17,764 nucleotides of DNA. Source: Clostridia bacterium. Its GTDB lineage: Bacteria > Bacillota_A > Clostridia > Oscillospirales > Acutalibacteraceae. The translations under genes were made by a program, and so were the position numbers. The notes below the pieces were generated by a model that saw only the letters and a program-made list of their open reading frames with translations, did no database searches and was not told where the DNA came from. Within the stretch, counting starts at the first letter, position 1. The number at the start of each line of letters is the position of its first letter. The stretch spans positions 1 through 17,764 of the forward strand of contig JAFVTJ010000118.1 of NCBI GenBank assembly GCA_017503305.1, written 5' to 3'. Of the stretch, positions 1 through 6,683 are shown piece after piece.

Positions 1-7
1 TATACAA

Positions 8-16
8 TGATATAAT
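8..16 (+). promoter_or_regulatory. extended -10 element before the first gene
   Basis: TG-A-TATAAT is an extended -10 hexamer. Any -35 lies outside the window. The predicted transcript would start near position 23, leaving only a short leader before the ATG at 37, so this is a plausible but unproven promoter for the membrane-protein gene. Confidence 0.4.
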
Positions 17-36
17 CTTAACAAGAAGGCGGTGAT

Positions 37-540
37 ATGATGAAAAAAGGTTTCAAAAAATTCGGTCAAGTGTTTGCATTATATTTCTCCTCGATGCTTA
101 TCTCTGTCTTTGCTTCAATCATTTTAAATATACCTTTAAAATTTTTAATAACTAATTATAATAATTTAACCAATTTTATAATTTCCTTTTTGGGTCTTTA
201 TATGGCTTTATTTGCTTTATTTTTTAACGATGGCTATAGCAACAAAAAATTCGAAATAAAACCTCTATTTATTGCCTTAGGTTTGCTTTTATGTTTTGTA
301 GTACTCGTATCATCTATCATAGGTCACGCGGTATATATTTCAGGTCCTACCGTTTATTTAGCGGATTATATTCTTCATTTAAAGGAACCAATGAAAATCT
401 TTGACCCCGTTATTGTTAATCGTTGTTGTCTTTATCTAATGCTTTTAGCCTTCATTTTTATTTATGCACCAATGATGCTAATCGCAAATTATTTGGGGGT
501 AAAATTCAAAAATAGGAAATTTACATACACCAAAAAATAA
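37..540 (+). CDS. small multi-spanning membrane protein, function unknown
   Basis: I do not recognise this 167-residue protein. It has a basic N-terminus (MMKKGFKKF) followed by about four hydrophobic segments, near residues 10-32, 44-64, 76-100 and 131-151, and a lysine-rich C-terminal tail, so it is very probably an integral membrane protein with both ends in the cytoplasm. There is no signal-peptidase or lipobox motif and no catalytic motif that I can name. The start at 37 is preceded by AAGGCGGTGAT; the second ATG at 40 would serve equally well. It is clearly more AT-rich than the housekeeping genes to its right, partly because it is a hydrophobic protein rich in Phe, Ile, Leu, Tyr and Asn codons; recent transfer is possible but unproven. 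It is monocistronic as far as can be seen, and a hairpin terminator follows at once. Confidence 0.7.
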   Translation: MMKKGFKKFGQVFALYFSSMLISVFASIILNIPLKFLITNYNNLTNFIISFLGLYMALFALFFNDGYSNKKFEIKPLFIALGLLLCFVVLVSSIIGHAVYISGPTVYLADYILHLKEPMKIFDPVIVNRCCLYLMLLAFIFIYAPMMLIANYLGVKFKNRKFTYTKK

Positions 541-545
541 ATTGC

Positions 546-572
546 AAAAAGCACTTCGTGAGAAGTGCTTTT
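546..572. terminator. bidirectional Rho-independent terminator between the membrane-protein gene and spo0A
   Basis: An AAAAGCACTTC / GAAGTGCTTTT hairpin with a four-base GTGA loop. It is flanked by A's on the left and T's on the right, so it has a U-tract in both directions. It lies between two convergent genes whose stops are at 540 and 577, and probably ends both transcripts. Confidence 0.85.
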
Positions 573-576
573 ATTT

Positions 577-1353
577 TTACCCTATTTTAAGTTTTAGTCG
601 CATTTTGTCGCTTATCATTGCGATAAACTCGCTATTGGTCGGTTTACCGCGTTCAACCTGAATTGTATAGCCGAAATATCCGTTAAGTACGTCGATATCT
701 CCCCTATCCCACGCAACCTCAATAGCGTGCCTTATTGCCCTTTCTACGCGTGAAGGCGTTGTAGCGTATTTTTTGGCAACGGTTGGATAGAGTAATTTTG
801 TGACTGAATTTATAATTTCGCTATTCTTGATTGAAAGTATTATCGCTTCGCGCAAATAGTGATAACCCTTAATATGCGCAGGCACACCGATTTGGTGAAT
901 AATATCGGTTACCATTACCTCCAAATCGGTATCGGTAATGCAAGCCTTATCAACCACAATAGGTGTTTTTTCGCTTCGCCAACCGGATAATTTAATAATT
1001 CTTTCAGCCATTATATTCACGTCAAACGGCTTTATAAAATAATAAGTGGCACCCGCTTCCAAAATTTCTTTTTCAAGCCGCGGATTAGCATAGCTTGAAA
1101 GTGCCATAACAAGCGGTCTAGATTTTTCATCCATTTTATTTAGCTCATCAAGTATTCCCAAAATATCAAGATTAGGCATAAATACGTCGGCAATAAGTAC
1201 GTCCGGTTTTTCGACCTTTACCTTGGATAAAACCTTTAAACCGTCCTTTTCGGTTAAGATAACCTCCATTCCGTAGCTGTTCAATATTTTACCGCTAACT
1301 TTAGCAAATTCGGTGTTATCATCAGCGATTACAACCTTCAAGTTTTTTACCAT
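577..1353 (-). CDS. spo0A: Spo0A, master response regulator of sporulation
   Basis: A 258-residue response regulator that, once phosphorylated by the phosphorelay or by orphan kinases, binds 0A boxes and commits the cell to sporulation. The receiver domain spans about residues 5-120: acidic pair D11/D12, phospho-acceptor D56 in the block [11 protein letters not shown]86, and K108 in FIKPFD. The C-terminal Spo0A-specific DNA-binding domain (about 140-258) contains the hallmark run [17 protein letters not shown] and ends [19 protein letters not shown], so identification is secure and the length is typical. The ATG at 1353 is preceded by GAGGTGA six bases upstream. It stands alone here: the gene before it is divergent tcdA, not spoIVB, which often precedes spo0A in Bacilli and Clostridia. 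The protein suggests endospore capacity but does not prove it, because some non-sporulating clostridia keep spo0A. Confidence 0.97.
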   Translation of the reverse strand: MVKNLKVVIADDNTEFAKVSGKILNSYGMEVILTEKDGLKVLSKVKVEKPDVLIADVFMPNLDILGILDELNKMDEKSRPLVMALSSYANPRLEKEILEAGATYYFIKPFDVNIMAERIIKLSGWRSEKTPIVVDKACITDTDLEVMVTDIIHQIGVPAHIKGYHYLREAIILSIKNSEIINSVTKLLYPTVAKKYATTPSRVERAIRHAIEVAWDRGDIDVLNGYFGYTIQVERGKPTNSEFIAMISDKMRLKLKIG

Positions 1354-1384
1354 AAAATGTCACCTCATGCATCTTGTTTTACAT

Positions 1385-1413
1385 ATATTAACATAAATTT
1401 TGGTATAATGCAA
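1385..1413 (-). promoter_or_regulatory. candidate sigma-A promoter for spo0A
   Basis: On the minus strand, TTGCAT (1408-1413), a 17-base spacer, then TAATAT (1385-1390) preceded by TG (extended -10). The start would be near 1378, about 25 bases before the ATG. I did not find a clear sigma-H promoter, which drives spo0A in some relatives. Confidence 0.5.
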
Positions 1414-1491
1414 TAGTTTTTTCAAAATTAGTGAAATTTATATCGTAAATTTCCCATTTTTTGTTATTCCGACATTTTTCAACAAATCAAC

Positions 1492-1520
1492 TTGACAAAA
1501 TTTTACAAGACAATTAAAAT
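1492..1520 (+). promoter_or_regulatory. sigma-A promoter for tcdA
   Basis: A consensus TTGACA (1492-1497), 17-base spacer, TAAAAT (1515-1520). The predicted start is near 1527, about 20 bases before the ATG and just upstream of the AAGGAG ribosome site at 1535-1540. Confidence 0.8.
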
Positions 1521-1546
1521 ATTTATATTAAGATAAGGAGTAAATT

Positions 1547-2248
1547 ATGGAACACCAATTTTCTCGCCTTGAAAATTTAATAGGCAGTAAAAATCTTAAA
1601 AAACTACAAAATTCACACATTGCCGTGTTTGGCATAGGCGGTGTGGGCGGCTACGTTTGTGAAGCCCTTGCCAGAAGCGGTATTGAAAATATTGATTTAA
1701 TAGACAACGACACCGTATCCATTACCAACCTTAACCGACAAATTATTGCCACACACTCTACGGTTGGGCAATATAAAACCGAGGTTATGAAAAACCGAAT
1801 TTTAGATATTAACCCTAATGCAAAGGTTACAGTGTATAACGTTTTATACCTGCCCGAAACTGCCCATTTATTTGATTTTTCAAAATACGATTACGTTATA
1901 GACGCCATTGACAACGTAACAGGCAAAATCAATCTTGTTTTGCAAGCATACAAAGCAAAAACACCTATAATTGCATCTATGGGCACCGGCAACAAGCTTG
2001 ACCCTTCAAGATTTGAAGTGGCCGATATTTACAAAACAAGCGTTTGCCCCTTGGCAAAGGTAATGCGTTACGAGCTTAAAAAACGGGGTGTAAAAAAATT
2101 AAAGGTGGTTTATTCTAAGGAAGAACCCATTAAAAATGCAGATAACCCATCTCGCGTGCCCGCAAGCAATGCTTTTGTGCCTGCGAGCGCAGGTCTTTTA
2201 ATTGCAAGTGAGGTTATTAAGGACATATTAAAAAGTGCAGAAACTTAA
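1547..2248 (+). CDS. tcdA: tRNA threonylcarbamoyladenosine dehydratase (TcdA/CsdL, ThiF-E1 family)
   Basis: ATP-dependent enzyme of the ThiF/MoeB/E1 superfamily that closes the t6A37 side chain of ANN-decoding tRNAs to cyclic ct6A. Visible features: the nucleotide-binding loop GIGGVGG at residues 29-35, the adenylation-region block DNDTVSITNLNRQ (53-65, with the conserved Asp and Arg), and the family signature PSRVPASNAFVPASAGLLIASEVI near the C-terminus, which separates TcdA from ThiF and MoeB. At 233 residues it is slightly shorter than E. coli TcdA, as is usual in clostridia. The start is fixed by AAGGAG six bases before the ATG. It has its own consensus promoter and ends in a hairpin that includes its stop codon, so it is monocistronic. 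Other ThiF-like activation roles are less likely. Confidence 0.9.
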   Translation: MEHQFSRLENLIGSKNLKKLQNSHIAVFGIGGVGGYVCEALARSGIENIDLIDNDTVSITNLNRQIIATHSTVGQYKTEVMKNRILDINPNAKVTVYNVLYLPETAHLFDFSKYDYVIDAIDNVTGKINLVLQAYKAKTPIIASMGTGNKLDPSRFEVADIYKTSVCPLAKVMRYELKKRGVKKLKVVYSKEEPIKNADNPSRVPASNAFVPASAGLLIASEVIKDILKSAET

Positions 2249-2263
2249 AGTTTCTGCACTTTT
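2231..2263. terminator. bidirectional terminator overlapping the tcdA stop codon
   Basis: A near-perfect palindrome, AAAAGTGCAGAAACTT / AAGTTTCTGCACTTTT, whose left arm encodes the last residues of TcdA and whose centre is the TAA stop. Runs of A and T on the two sides give a U-tract in both directions. The convergent capD-like gene stops at 2265, immediately to the right. Confidence 0.88.
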
Positions 2264-2264
2264 A

Positions 2265-3380
2265 TTATTGCGGTATTTGATATGTTGGAACTATTTTTTT
2301 GACCTGCTGTCTAATATCATAATCTTCATCATTAATAAGCGAATGCATCTCTCTTAACGTAGTAGCCAAAACCTTTTCATCAAATTCAATAGGTTTTGCA
2401 ATGTAAACCAAATTGTTTTCAGTAGCGTTTAGTCCCTCTTCATTCATTAAAAGCTCTTCATAAAGCTTTTCACCGGGCCTTAGACCTGTAAAAACTATAT
2501 CTATATCCTTATATGGTTCGTAACCCGAAAGCTTTATAAATTTTTCGGCCAAATCCAAAATTTTTACAGGTTTTCCCATATCAAGCACAAATATTTCGCC
2601 ACCCTTGGCGTTTGCACCCGCTTGCAACACAAGTGAAACCGCTTCGGGAATAGTCATAAAATAGCGAATAACGTTGGGGTCGGTAACGGTTAAAGGTCCT
2701 CCCTGCTCTAACTGTTTTTGAAACAGTGGAATAACACTTCCGTTAGAGCCTAAAACGTTGCCAAAGCGTACCGCCACAAACTCAGTATCCGATTTTTTAT
2801 TAAAGCTTTGCACAAGCATTTCGCAAATGCGCTTGCTCGCCCCCATAATATTGGTAGGATTAACCGCCTTATCGGTAGAAATTAAAACAAACCTTTTAGC
2901 ACCATATCTGTGAGCGCATTCGCCTGTTATTGCGGTGCCGAAAACGTTATTCTTAATTGATTCGTTAGGGCTTTCTTCCATTAAGGGAACGTGCTTATGT
3001 GCCGCAGCGTGATAAACAATTTGGGGCTTATATTTTTTAAAAAGACGATTCATACTACCCTCATCCCTAACCGAGCCGATAAGGGTAACTAAGTCAAGAT
3101 TTGGGTATTTATGCTTTAACTCGTTTTGAATTTCATAAGCATTGTTTTCGTAAATATCAAAAATTATAAGCTGCTTAGGATTGTGCGGTGCGATTTGCCT
3201 ACAAAGCTCGCCGCCAATTGTACCACCACCACCTGTAACCAAAACAACGTTGTCTTTAACGTAATCCATTACGTTTTCCAAATCCACCTTAATGGGCTCT
3301 CTGCCCAAAAGGTCTTCAATTTGGGGTATGGTATGTGGTTTTTTACGCGAAAAAAGTTTCTTTACAAGCGACAACGGCAT
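2265..3380 (-). CDS. soluble CapD/WbpM-type UDP-N-acetylglucosamine 4,6-dehydratase-like protein (polysaccharide biosynthesis)
   Basis: Extended-SDR nucleotide-sugar enzyme that, by family, converts UDP-GlcNAc to a 4-keto-6-deoxy sugar (or epimerises it) for surface polysaccharide. Numbered from the chosen start: residues 18-29 carry the linker QIEDLLGREPI, the NAD(P)-binding loop GGGGTIGG is at 50-57, AAAHKHVP near 125-132, and the catalytic block STDKAVNPTNIMGASK at 168-183, with Met in place of the usual SDR Tyr, as in WbpM/CapD; GLRPGEKLYEELL follows. I take ATG 3380 as the start because AAAGGATG sits just upstream, nine bases past the asnA stop; ATG 3419 has almost no ribosome site and would overlap asnA. 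Long CapD/WbpM proteins have an N-terminal membrane region before this linker; here it is missing, giving 371 residues, so the product should be cytosolic. It is the third gene of the T-box operon. The exact sugar cannot be told. Confidence 0.82.
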   Translation of the reverse strand: MPLSLVKKLFSRKKPHTIPQIEDLLGREPIKVDLENVMDYVKDNVVLVTGGGGTIGGELCRQIAPHNPKQLIIFDIYENNAYEIQNELKHKYPNLDLVTLIGSVRDEGSMNRLFKKYKPQIVYHAAAHKHVPLMEESPNESIKNNVFGTAITGECAHRYGAKRFVLISTDKAVNPTNIMGASKRICEMLVQSFNKKSDTEFVAVRFGNVLGSNGSVIPLFQKQLEQGGPLTVTDPNVIRYFMTIPEAVSLVLQAGANAKGGEIFVLDMGKPVKILDLAEKFIKLSGYEPYKDIDIVFTGLRPGEKLYEELLMNEEGLNATENNLVYIAKPIEFDEKVLATTLREMHSLINDEDYDIRQQVKKIVPTYQIPQ

Positions 3381-3388
3381 TACATCCT

Positions 3389-4378
3389 TTATAATAAATT
3401 TATTCCTTTTTGCTTGCATTTTATAATTTCTTTTTTAGGCCAAATAGAAACCTGCACTTCGCCAACGTGCGCCTTATGTAACAAGAACATACAAAGTCTT
3501 GACTGACCTATACCGCCGCCAATAGTAAGCGGTAATGCGCCCGAAAGCAGCATTTTATGAAATTCAAACTTAACTCTATCTTCCTTACCCTCTGCCTTAA
3601 GCTGCTTTAAAAGGCTTTCGCGATCAACACGAATACCCATTGAGGATATTTCAAAAGCAATATCTAATACGCGATTATAAAGCATAATATCGCCGTTTAA
3701 ATCCCAATCATCATAATCGGGTGCGCGACCGTCGTGCTTTTGTCCGCTTTTTAGCTTGCCGCCAATTTTCATAATAAACACGGCGCCATATTCTTTTGCA
3801 GCGGCATATTCGCGTTCTTTCGGTGTTAAATCGGGATAACGTTCTTCCAATTCAAATGAAGTCACAAAAGCAATTTCGGGCGGTAAGTAGTTATCAAGAC
3901 AAGGATACTTTTCCTGCAAAATAATTGCGGTATTTAATACTGCGCTATAAATTGCGCGAACAGTATCTTTTAAATATTCTTCGTTTCTATCCTCGTTGGT
4001 AATAATTTTTTCCCAGTCCCACTGGTCAACGTAGATTGAATGAATCGCATCGCAATCTTCATCACGGCGAATAGCATTCATGTCGGTATAAAGACCCGTG
4101 TGCATAGGAAAACCGTATTTTAAAAGCGCCATACGCTTCCATTTAGCCAGGCTATGTACAACCTCGCCAACAACGCCCGTTTCTAAAATATCAAACGAAA
4201 CGGGGCGTTCTACGCCGTTAAGGTCATCATTGAGTCCGCTACCCATTTCAACGAACAAAGGCGCTGAAACGCGCGATAAATTAAGCTTATCACATAATTC
4301 ACTTGCAAAGCGCTCCTTAACCAAGGCAATAGCGCTTTGGGTATCAAACTCGTTAAGTTTTGAAGTATATTCAGCCAT
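3389..4378 (-). CDS. asnA: aspartate-ammonia ligase (asparagine synthetase A)
   Basis: Makes asparagine from aspartate, ammonia and ATP (releasing AMP and PPi), using a fold related to class II tRNA synthetases. Recognisable blocks are SAPLFVEMGSGLNDDLNGVERPVSFD in the N-terminal third, the DQWDWEK segment, DYDDWDLNGDIMLYN, and the C-terminal GGGIGQSRLCMFLLHKAHVGEVQVSIWP, the class-II motif 3 equivalent with its ATP-binding Arg. The length, 329 residues, matches E. coli AsnA (330). I chose ATG 4378 because GAGG lies eight bases upstream; a TTG six codons earlier has no spacing for a ribosome site and overlaps the asnS stop. It follows asnS by 11 bases and shares its T-box leader, so ammonia-dependent Asn synthesis is likely induced by uncharged tRNA-Asn. 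Confidence 0.96.
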   Translation of the reverse strand: MAEYTSKLNEFDTQSAIALVKERFASELCDKLNLSRVSAPLFVEMGSGLNDDLNGVERPVSFDILETGVVGEVVHSLAKWKRMALLKYGFPMHTGLYTDMNAIRRDEDCDAIHSIYVDQWDWEKIITNEDRNEEYLKDTVRAIYSAVLNTAIILQEKYPCLDNYLPPEIAFVTSFELEERYPDLTPKEREYAAAKEYGAVFIMKIGGKLKSGQKHDGRAPDYDDWDLNGDIMLYNRVLDIAFEISSMGIRVDRESLLKQLKAEGKEDRVKFEFHKMLLSGALPLTIGGGIGQSRLCMFLLHKAHVGEVQVSIWPKKEIIKCKQKGINLL

Positions 4379-4389
4379 TTTAAAAACCT

Positions 4390-5766
4390 CTAACAAATGT
4401 TTCCAACTGTGCGGGGATATAAAATTACGTCGCGGATATTTTGAATACCGGTAACGTACATAATAATACGTTCAAGACCCAAACCGAAGCCACTGTGCGG
4501 TACTGAGCCAAAGCGACGAAGTGAAATATAGTGCTCGTAGTCTTCCAGATTCATATCGCGCTTTTGCATTGCATCAAGCAATTTATCCAAATCGGCTTCA
4601 CGCTCACTGCAACCGATAATTTCGCCAACGCCGGGCACCAAAAGGTCGGTAGCGGCAACGGTTTTGCCATCATCGTTTTGCTTCATATAGAAGGACTTGA
4701 TTTCCTTAGGATAATTGGTTAAGAATACAGGGCGTTTGCATATTTCTTCGGAAATATATCTTTCGTGCTCGGTTTGTAAATCGCAGCCCCATTCTACAGG
4801 GAACTGGAATTCCTTACCCGAATTTTTAAGAATATCAATCGCTTCGGTATAGGTCATAATTGCAAAGTCGTTAGAAACTACTGCTTGCAATTTTTCAATT
4901 AAGCCTTTTTCAAAATGATTGTCAAAGAACTTAAGCTCGGTAGGGCATTTTTCCAAAACGCTGTTGATTATATGCTTAATAAGGTCTTCAGCAATTTCAA
5001 TAATATCAGGTAATTCAGCAAAAGCAACCTCGGGCTCAACGTGCCAGAATTCAGCAACGTGACGCGGGGTGTTACTTTTTTCAGCACGGAACGAAGGACC
5101 GAAGGTGTAAATCTTGCCAAGCGCCATTGCGGCAACTTCACCTTCAAGCTGACCCGAAACGCTAAGCGCTGCGCGCTTGCCGAAAAAGTCATCAGCGTTG
5201 TAGTCTTCTTCGGTTTTATAGTCGTTGCTGTAGCCGATAGTTGTTACCTTAAACATTTCGCCTGCGCCTTCACAGTCGCTTGCAGTAATAAGCGGTGTGT
5301 GAATATAGGTAAAACGACGAGCTTGGAAAAATTCATGAATACAAGCCGAAACAACCGAACGAACGCGAAGTACTGCGTTAAAGGTGTTAGTTCTAACTCT
5401 TAAATGAGGGATTGTACGCAAATATTCAAGAGTGTGGCGCTTTTTCTGAAGCGGGTATTCGGGAGGGCAAGCGCCTAAAAGAGTAATTTCTTTAGCGTTA
5501 ATTTCAACCGAATCAACCGCTACAGCCGATTTTACAAGTGTACCGCAAACCTTAAGTGAAGAGCCTAACTTCATAAAATCGGAAACGTCGCTCATTTGGG
5601 CCTTGTCAATAACAATTTGCAAATGCTTAAAGGTTGTGCCATCGTTTATTTCAATAAATGCCATATTTTTAGAATCGCGCGAGGTTCTAACCCAACCGCA
5701 AACCGTAACTTCGGTGTCGAGATACTGAGAGTCTTCAAAAATGTTGTAAATGTCGATGTGTTTCAT
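4390..5766 (-). CDS. asnS: asparaginyl-tRNA synthetase
   Basis: Class IIb synthetase that charges tRNA-Asn in the cytoplasm. An N-terminal OB-fold anticodon-binding domain (about residues 15-110, with VCGWVRTSRDSK) is followed by the catalytic core: motif 2 around FGPSFRAEKSNTPRHVAEFWHVEPE and motif 3 HSGFGLGLERIIMYVTG, then RDVILYPRT at the end. The length of 458 residues is normal. The start is ATG 5766, with GGAG eight bases upstream; a GTG three codons earlier lies directly on the ribosome site. The gene ends in TAG at 4390-4392, and reading past that codon yields 59 codons of unrelated sequence across asnA before the next stop, so UAG acts as a genuine terminator here. Expression is controlled by the tRNA-Asn T-box leader upstream. 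Confidence 0.97.
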   Translation of the reverse strand: MKHIDIYNIFEDSQYLDTEVTVCGWVRTSRDSKNMAFIEINDGTTFKHLQIVIDKAQMSDVSDFMKLGSSLKVCGTLVKSAVAVDSVEINAKEITLLGACPPEYPLQKKRHTLEYLRTIPHLRVRTNTFNAVLRVRSVVSACIHEFFQARRFTYIHTPLITASDCEGAGEMFKVTTIGYSNDYKTEEDYNADDFFGKRAALSVSGQLEGEVAAMALGKIYTFGPSFRAEKSNTPRHVAEFWHVEPEVAFAELPDIIEIAEDLIKHIINSVLEKCPTELKFFDNHFEKGLIEKLQAVVSNDFAIMTYTEAIDILKNSGKEFQFPVEWGCDLQTEHERYISEEICKRPVFLTNYPKEIKSFYMKQNDDGKTVAATDLLVPGVGEIIGCSEREADLDKLLDAMQKRDMNLEDYEHYISLRRFGSVPHSGFGLGLERIIMYVTGIQNIRDVILYPRTVGNIC

Positions 5767-5780
5767 ATTTTTCACTCCAA

Positions 5781-5829
5781 AAAATAAAAATAGCGCCTAT
5801 TAGTCCATATTATTAGGACGAATAGACGC
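5781..5829 (-). terminator. T-box-controlled intrinsic terminator of the asnS leader
   Basis: On the minus strand, arm GCGTCTATTCGTCC (5816-5829) pairs with GGACTAATAGGCGC (5793-5806) around a nine-base loop, with one mismatch and one G-U pair. A T-rich tract follows at 5781-5792. It lies directly after the T-box sequence, as expected for the competing terminator. Confidence 0.9.
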
Positions 5830-6040
5830 ATTATCCGCGGTGCCACCTAAATTACCTTAAAAAAGGTCACTTTTCCAACCAAATAGTTGTTTTGATTTAA
5901 CGCATCAACCACGTCGCCCCTACTAAGCAAAGCTTTTGGGTTTGCAGCTCCAAAGTGTTATTCATACTACCTAGTCACCGCATTTCCACCAGCAGCGGCT
6001 CTCTAAACACATTGAATAGTACTACTTCTCTTTATCATAG
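5793..6040 (-). promoter_or_regulatory. tRNA-Asn T-box riboswitch leader of the asnS operon
   Basis: The minus strand carries the usual T-box parts in order: AGAGAG at 5999-6004 at the start of stem I; an S-turn/specifier region reading TATGAATAACACTTTGGAG, in which AAC (5957-5959), an Asn codon, is followed by the conserved purine; the T-box proper GGTGGCACCGCGG at 5835-5847, which pairs with the tRNA acceptor end; and a terminator hairpin. Uncharged tRNA-Asn should stabilise the antiterminator and switch on asnS, asnA and the third gene. The ends are approximate, and the stem boundaries were not computed. Confidence 0.93.
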
Positions 6041-6054
6041 CCTTTAACAAAAAT

Positions 6055-6083
6055 ATTTTATCACTTTATTTTAAAATTGTCAA
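6055..6083 (-). promoter_or_regulatory. sigma-A promoter of the asnS T-box operon
   Basis: On the minus strand, TTGACA (6078-6083), a 17-base spacer and TAAAAT (6055-6060). The -35 overlaps the TGA stop of engB (6080-6082). The start would be near 6048, about 280 bases before the asnS ATG, leaving exactly the room needed for the T-box leader. Confidence 0.85.
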
Positions 6084-6670
6084 CCATTTGAAACGGCTTT
6101 ATCGATAATATTTCTCAAATCTTCAGCGCCAAGGCCGTTTTGTGCCGAAAATGGTACAATTTGCACGTTTGTGGCAAAATCGCCAAGTTCTTCCTTAATG
6201 AGCTTTAAGCGGTTTTCAGTTTCGGTTTTGTTAAGCTTATCAGCCTTAGTTAAAACCACTGTATAGGGTATTTCCATTTGGCTTAAAAAGTCAAGCATAG
6301 TTTTGTCAAAATCGGTTGCGGGATGGCGCATATCAATAAGCTGAAATGCCATTTTAATATCTCTGCCCGATTTAAAATAACCCTCCATTAGCTCACTCCA
6401 ACGTTGGCGCTCGCTAAAATCAACCTTAGCATAGCCGTAACCGGGTAGGTCAACAAGGCGGATTTTATCAACCCTGTAAAAGTTGATTGTAACCGTTTTT
6501 CCGGGCTTAGAGCTAACTCTTGCAATAGACTTTCTATTTAACAGTTTGTTTATTAAAGAGGATTTTCCCACGTTAGACCTGCCGCAAAAGCATATTTCAG
6601 GCATATCAGAGCCCTCTAACTGCGCAAAGGTACCAAATGCCTTTTCAAATTGAGCATTATTAAAATTCAC
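6080..6670 (-). CDS. engB: ribosome-biogenesis GTPase EngB/YsxC (YihA)
   Basis: Small TrmE-Era-EngA-EngB-Septin-like GTPase needed for late 50S subunit assembly and usually essential. G motifs are visible in order: G1 GRSNVGKSS, the G2-region SSKPGKTVTINFY, G3 DLPGYGYA, G4 LTKADK, and SAQNG for G5. The product is about 196 residues, normal for the family. No ATG is available at the N-terminus. GTG 6670 (giving MNFNNAQFEKAFG, like other clostridial EngB N-termini) has AAGGA about ten bases upstream; GTG 6679 lies only one base from that site and is less likely. It is the last gene of the murI-engB run, just after lon, a conserved Firmicutes pair. No terminator follows; the asnS promoter begins inside its stop codon. 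Confidence 0.94.
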   Translation of the reverse strand: MNFNNAQFEKAFGTFAQLEGSDMPEICFCGRSNVGKSSLINKLLNRKSIARVSSKPGKTVTINFYRVDKIRLVDLPGYGYAKVDFSERQRWSELMEGYFKSGRDIKMAFQLIDMRHPATDFDKTMLDFLSQMEIPYTVVLTKADKLNKTETENRLKLIKEELGDFATNVQIVPFSAQNGLGAEDLRNIIDKAVSNG

Positions 6671-6683
6671 CTTGTTCACTTCC

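Noticed and set aside
1401..1409. Extended -10 TGGTATAAT on the plus strand, pointing toward tcdA
   Set aside because: No -35 match at the proper distance, and a far better promoter (TTGACA-17-TAAAAT) lies closer to tcdA.
1469..1475. Possible 0A box (TGTCGGA on the minus strand) between spo0A and tcdA
   Set aside because: One mismatch to TGNCGAA in a single seven-base site is not distinguishable from chance.
3381..3419. Longer start of the capD-like gene at ATG 3419, overlapping asnA
   Set aside because: No usable ribosome site there; AAAGGATG before ATG 3380 fits much better and removes the overlap.
3126..3506. Plus-strand open frames opposite lon, asnS, asnA, pncB, argS, murI, the ATPase and the capD-like gene
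   Set aside because: They lie antisense to well-recognised genes, lack ribosome sites and encode no recognisable protein; all look like mirror frames.
4379..4396. TTG start of asnA at 4396
   Set aside because: It overlaps the asnS stop and has no spaced ribosome site; ATG 4378 has GAGG at eight bases and gives the normal family length.
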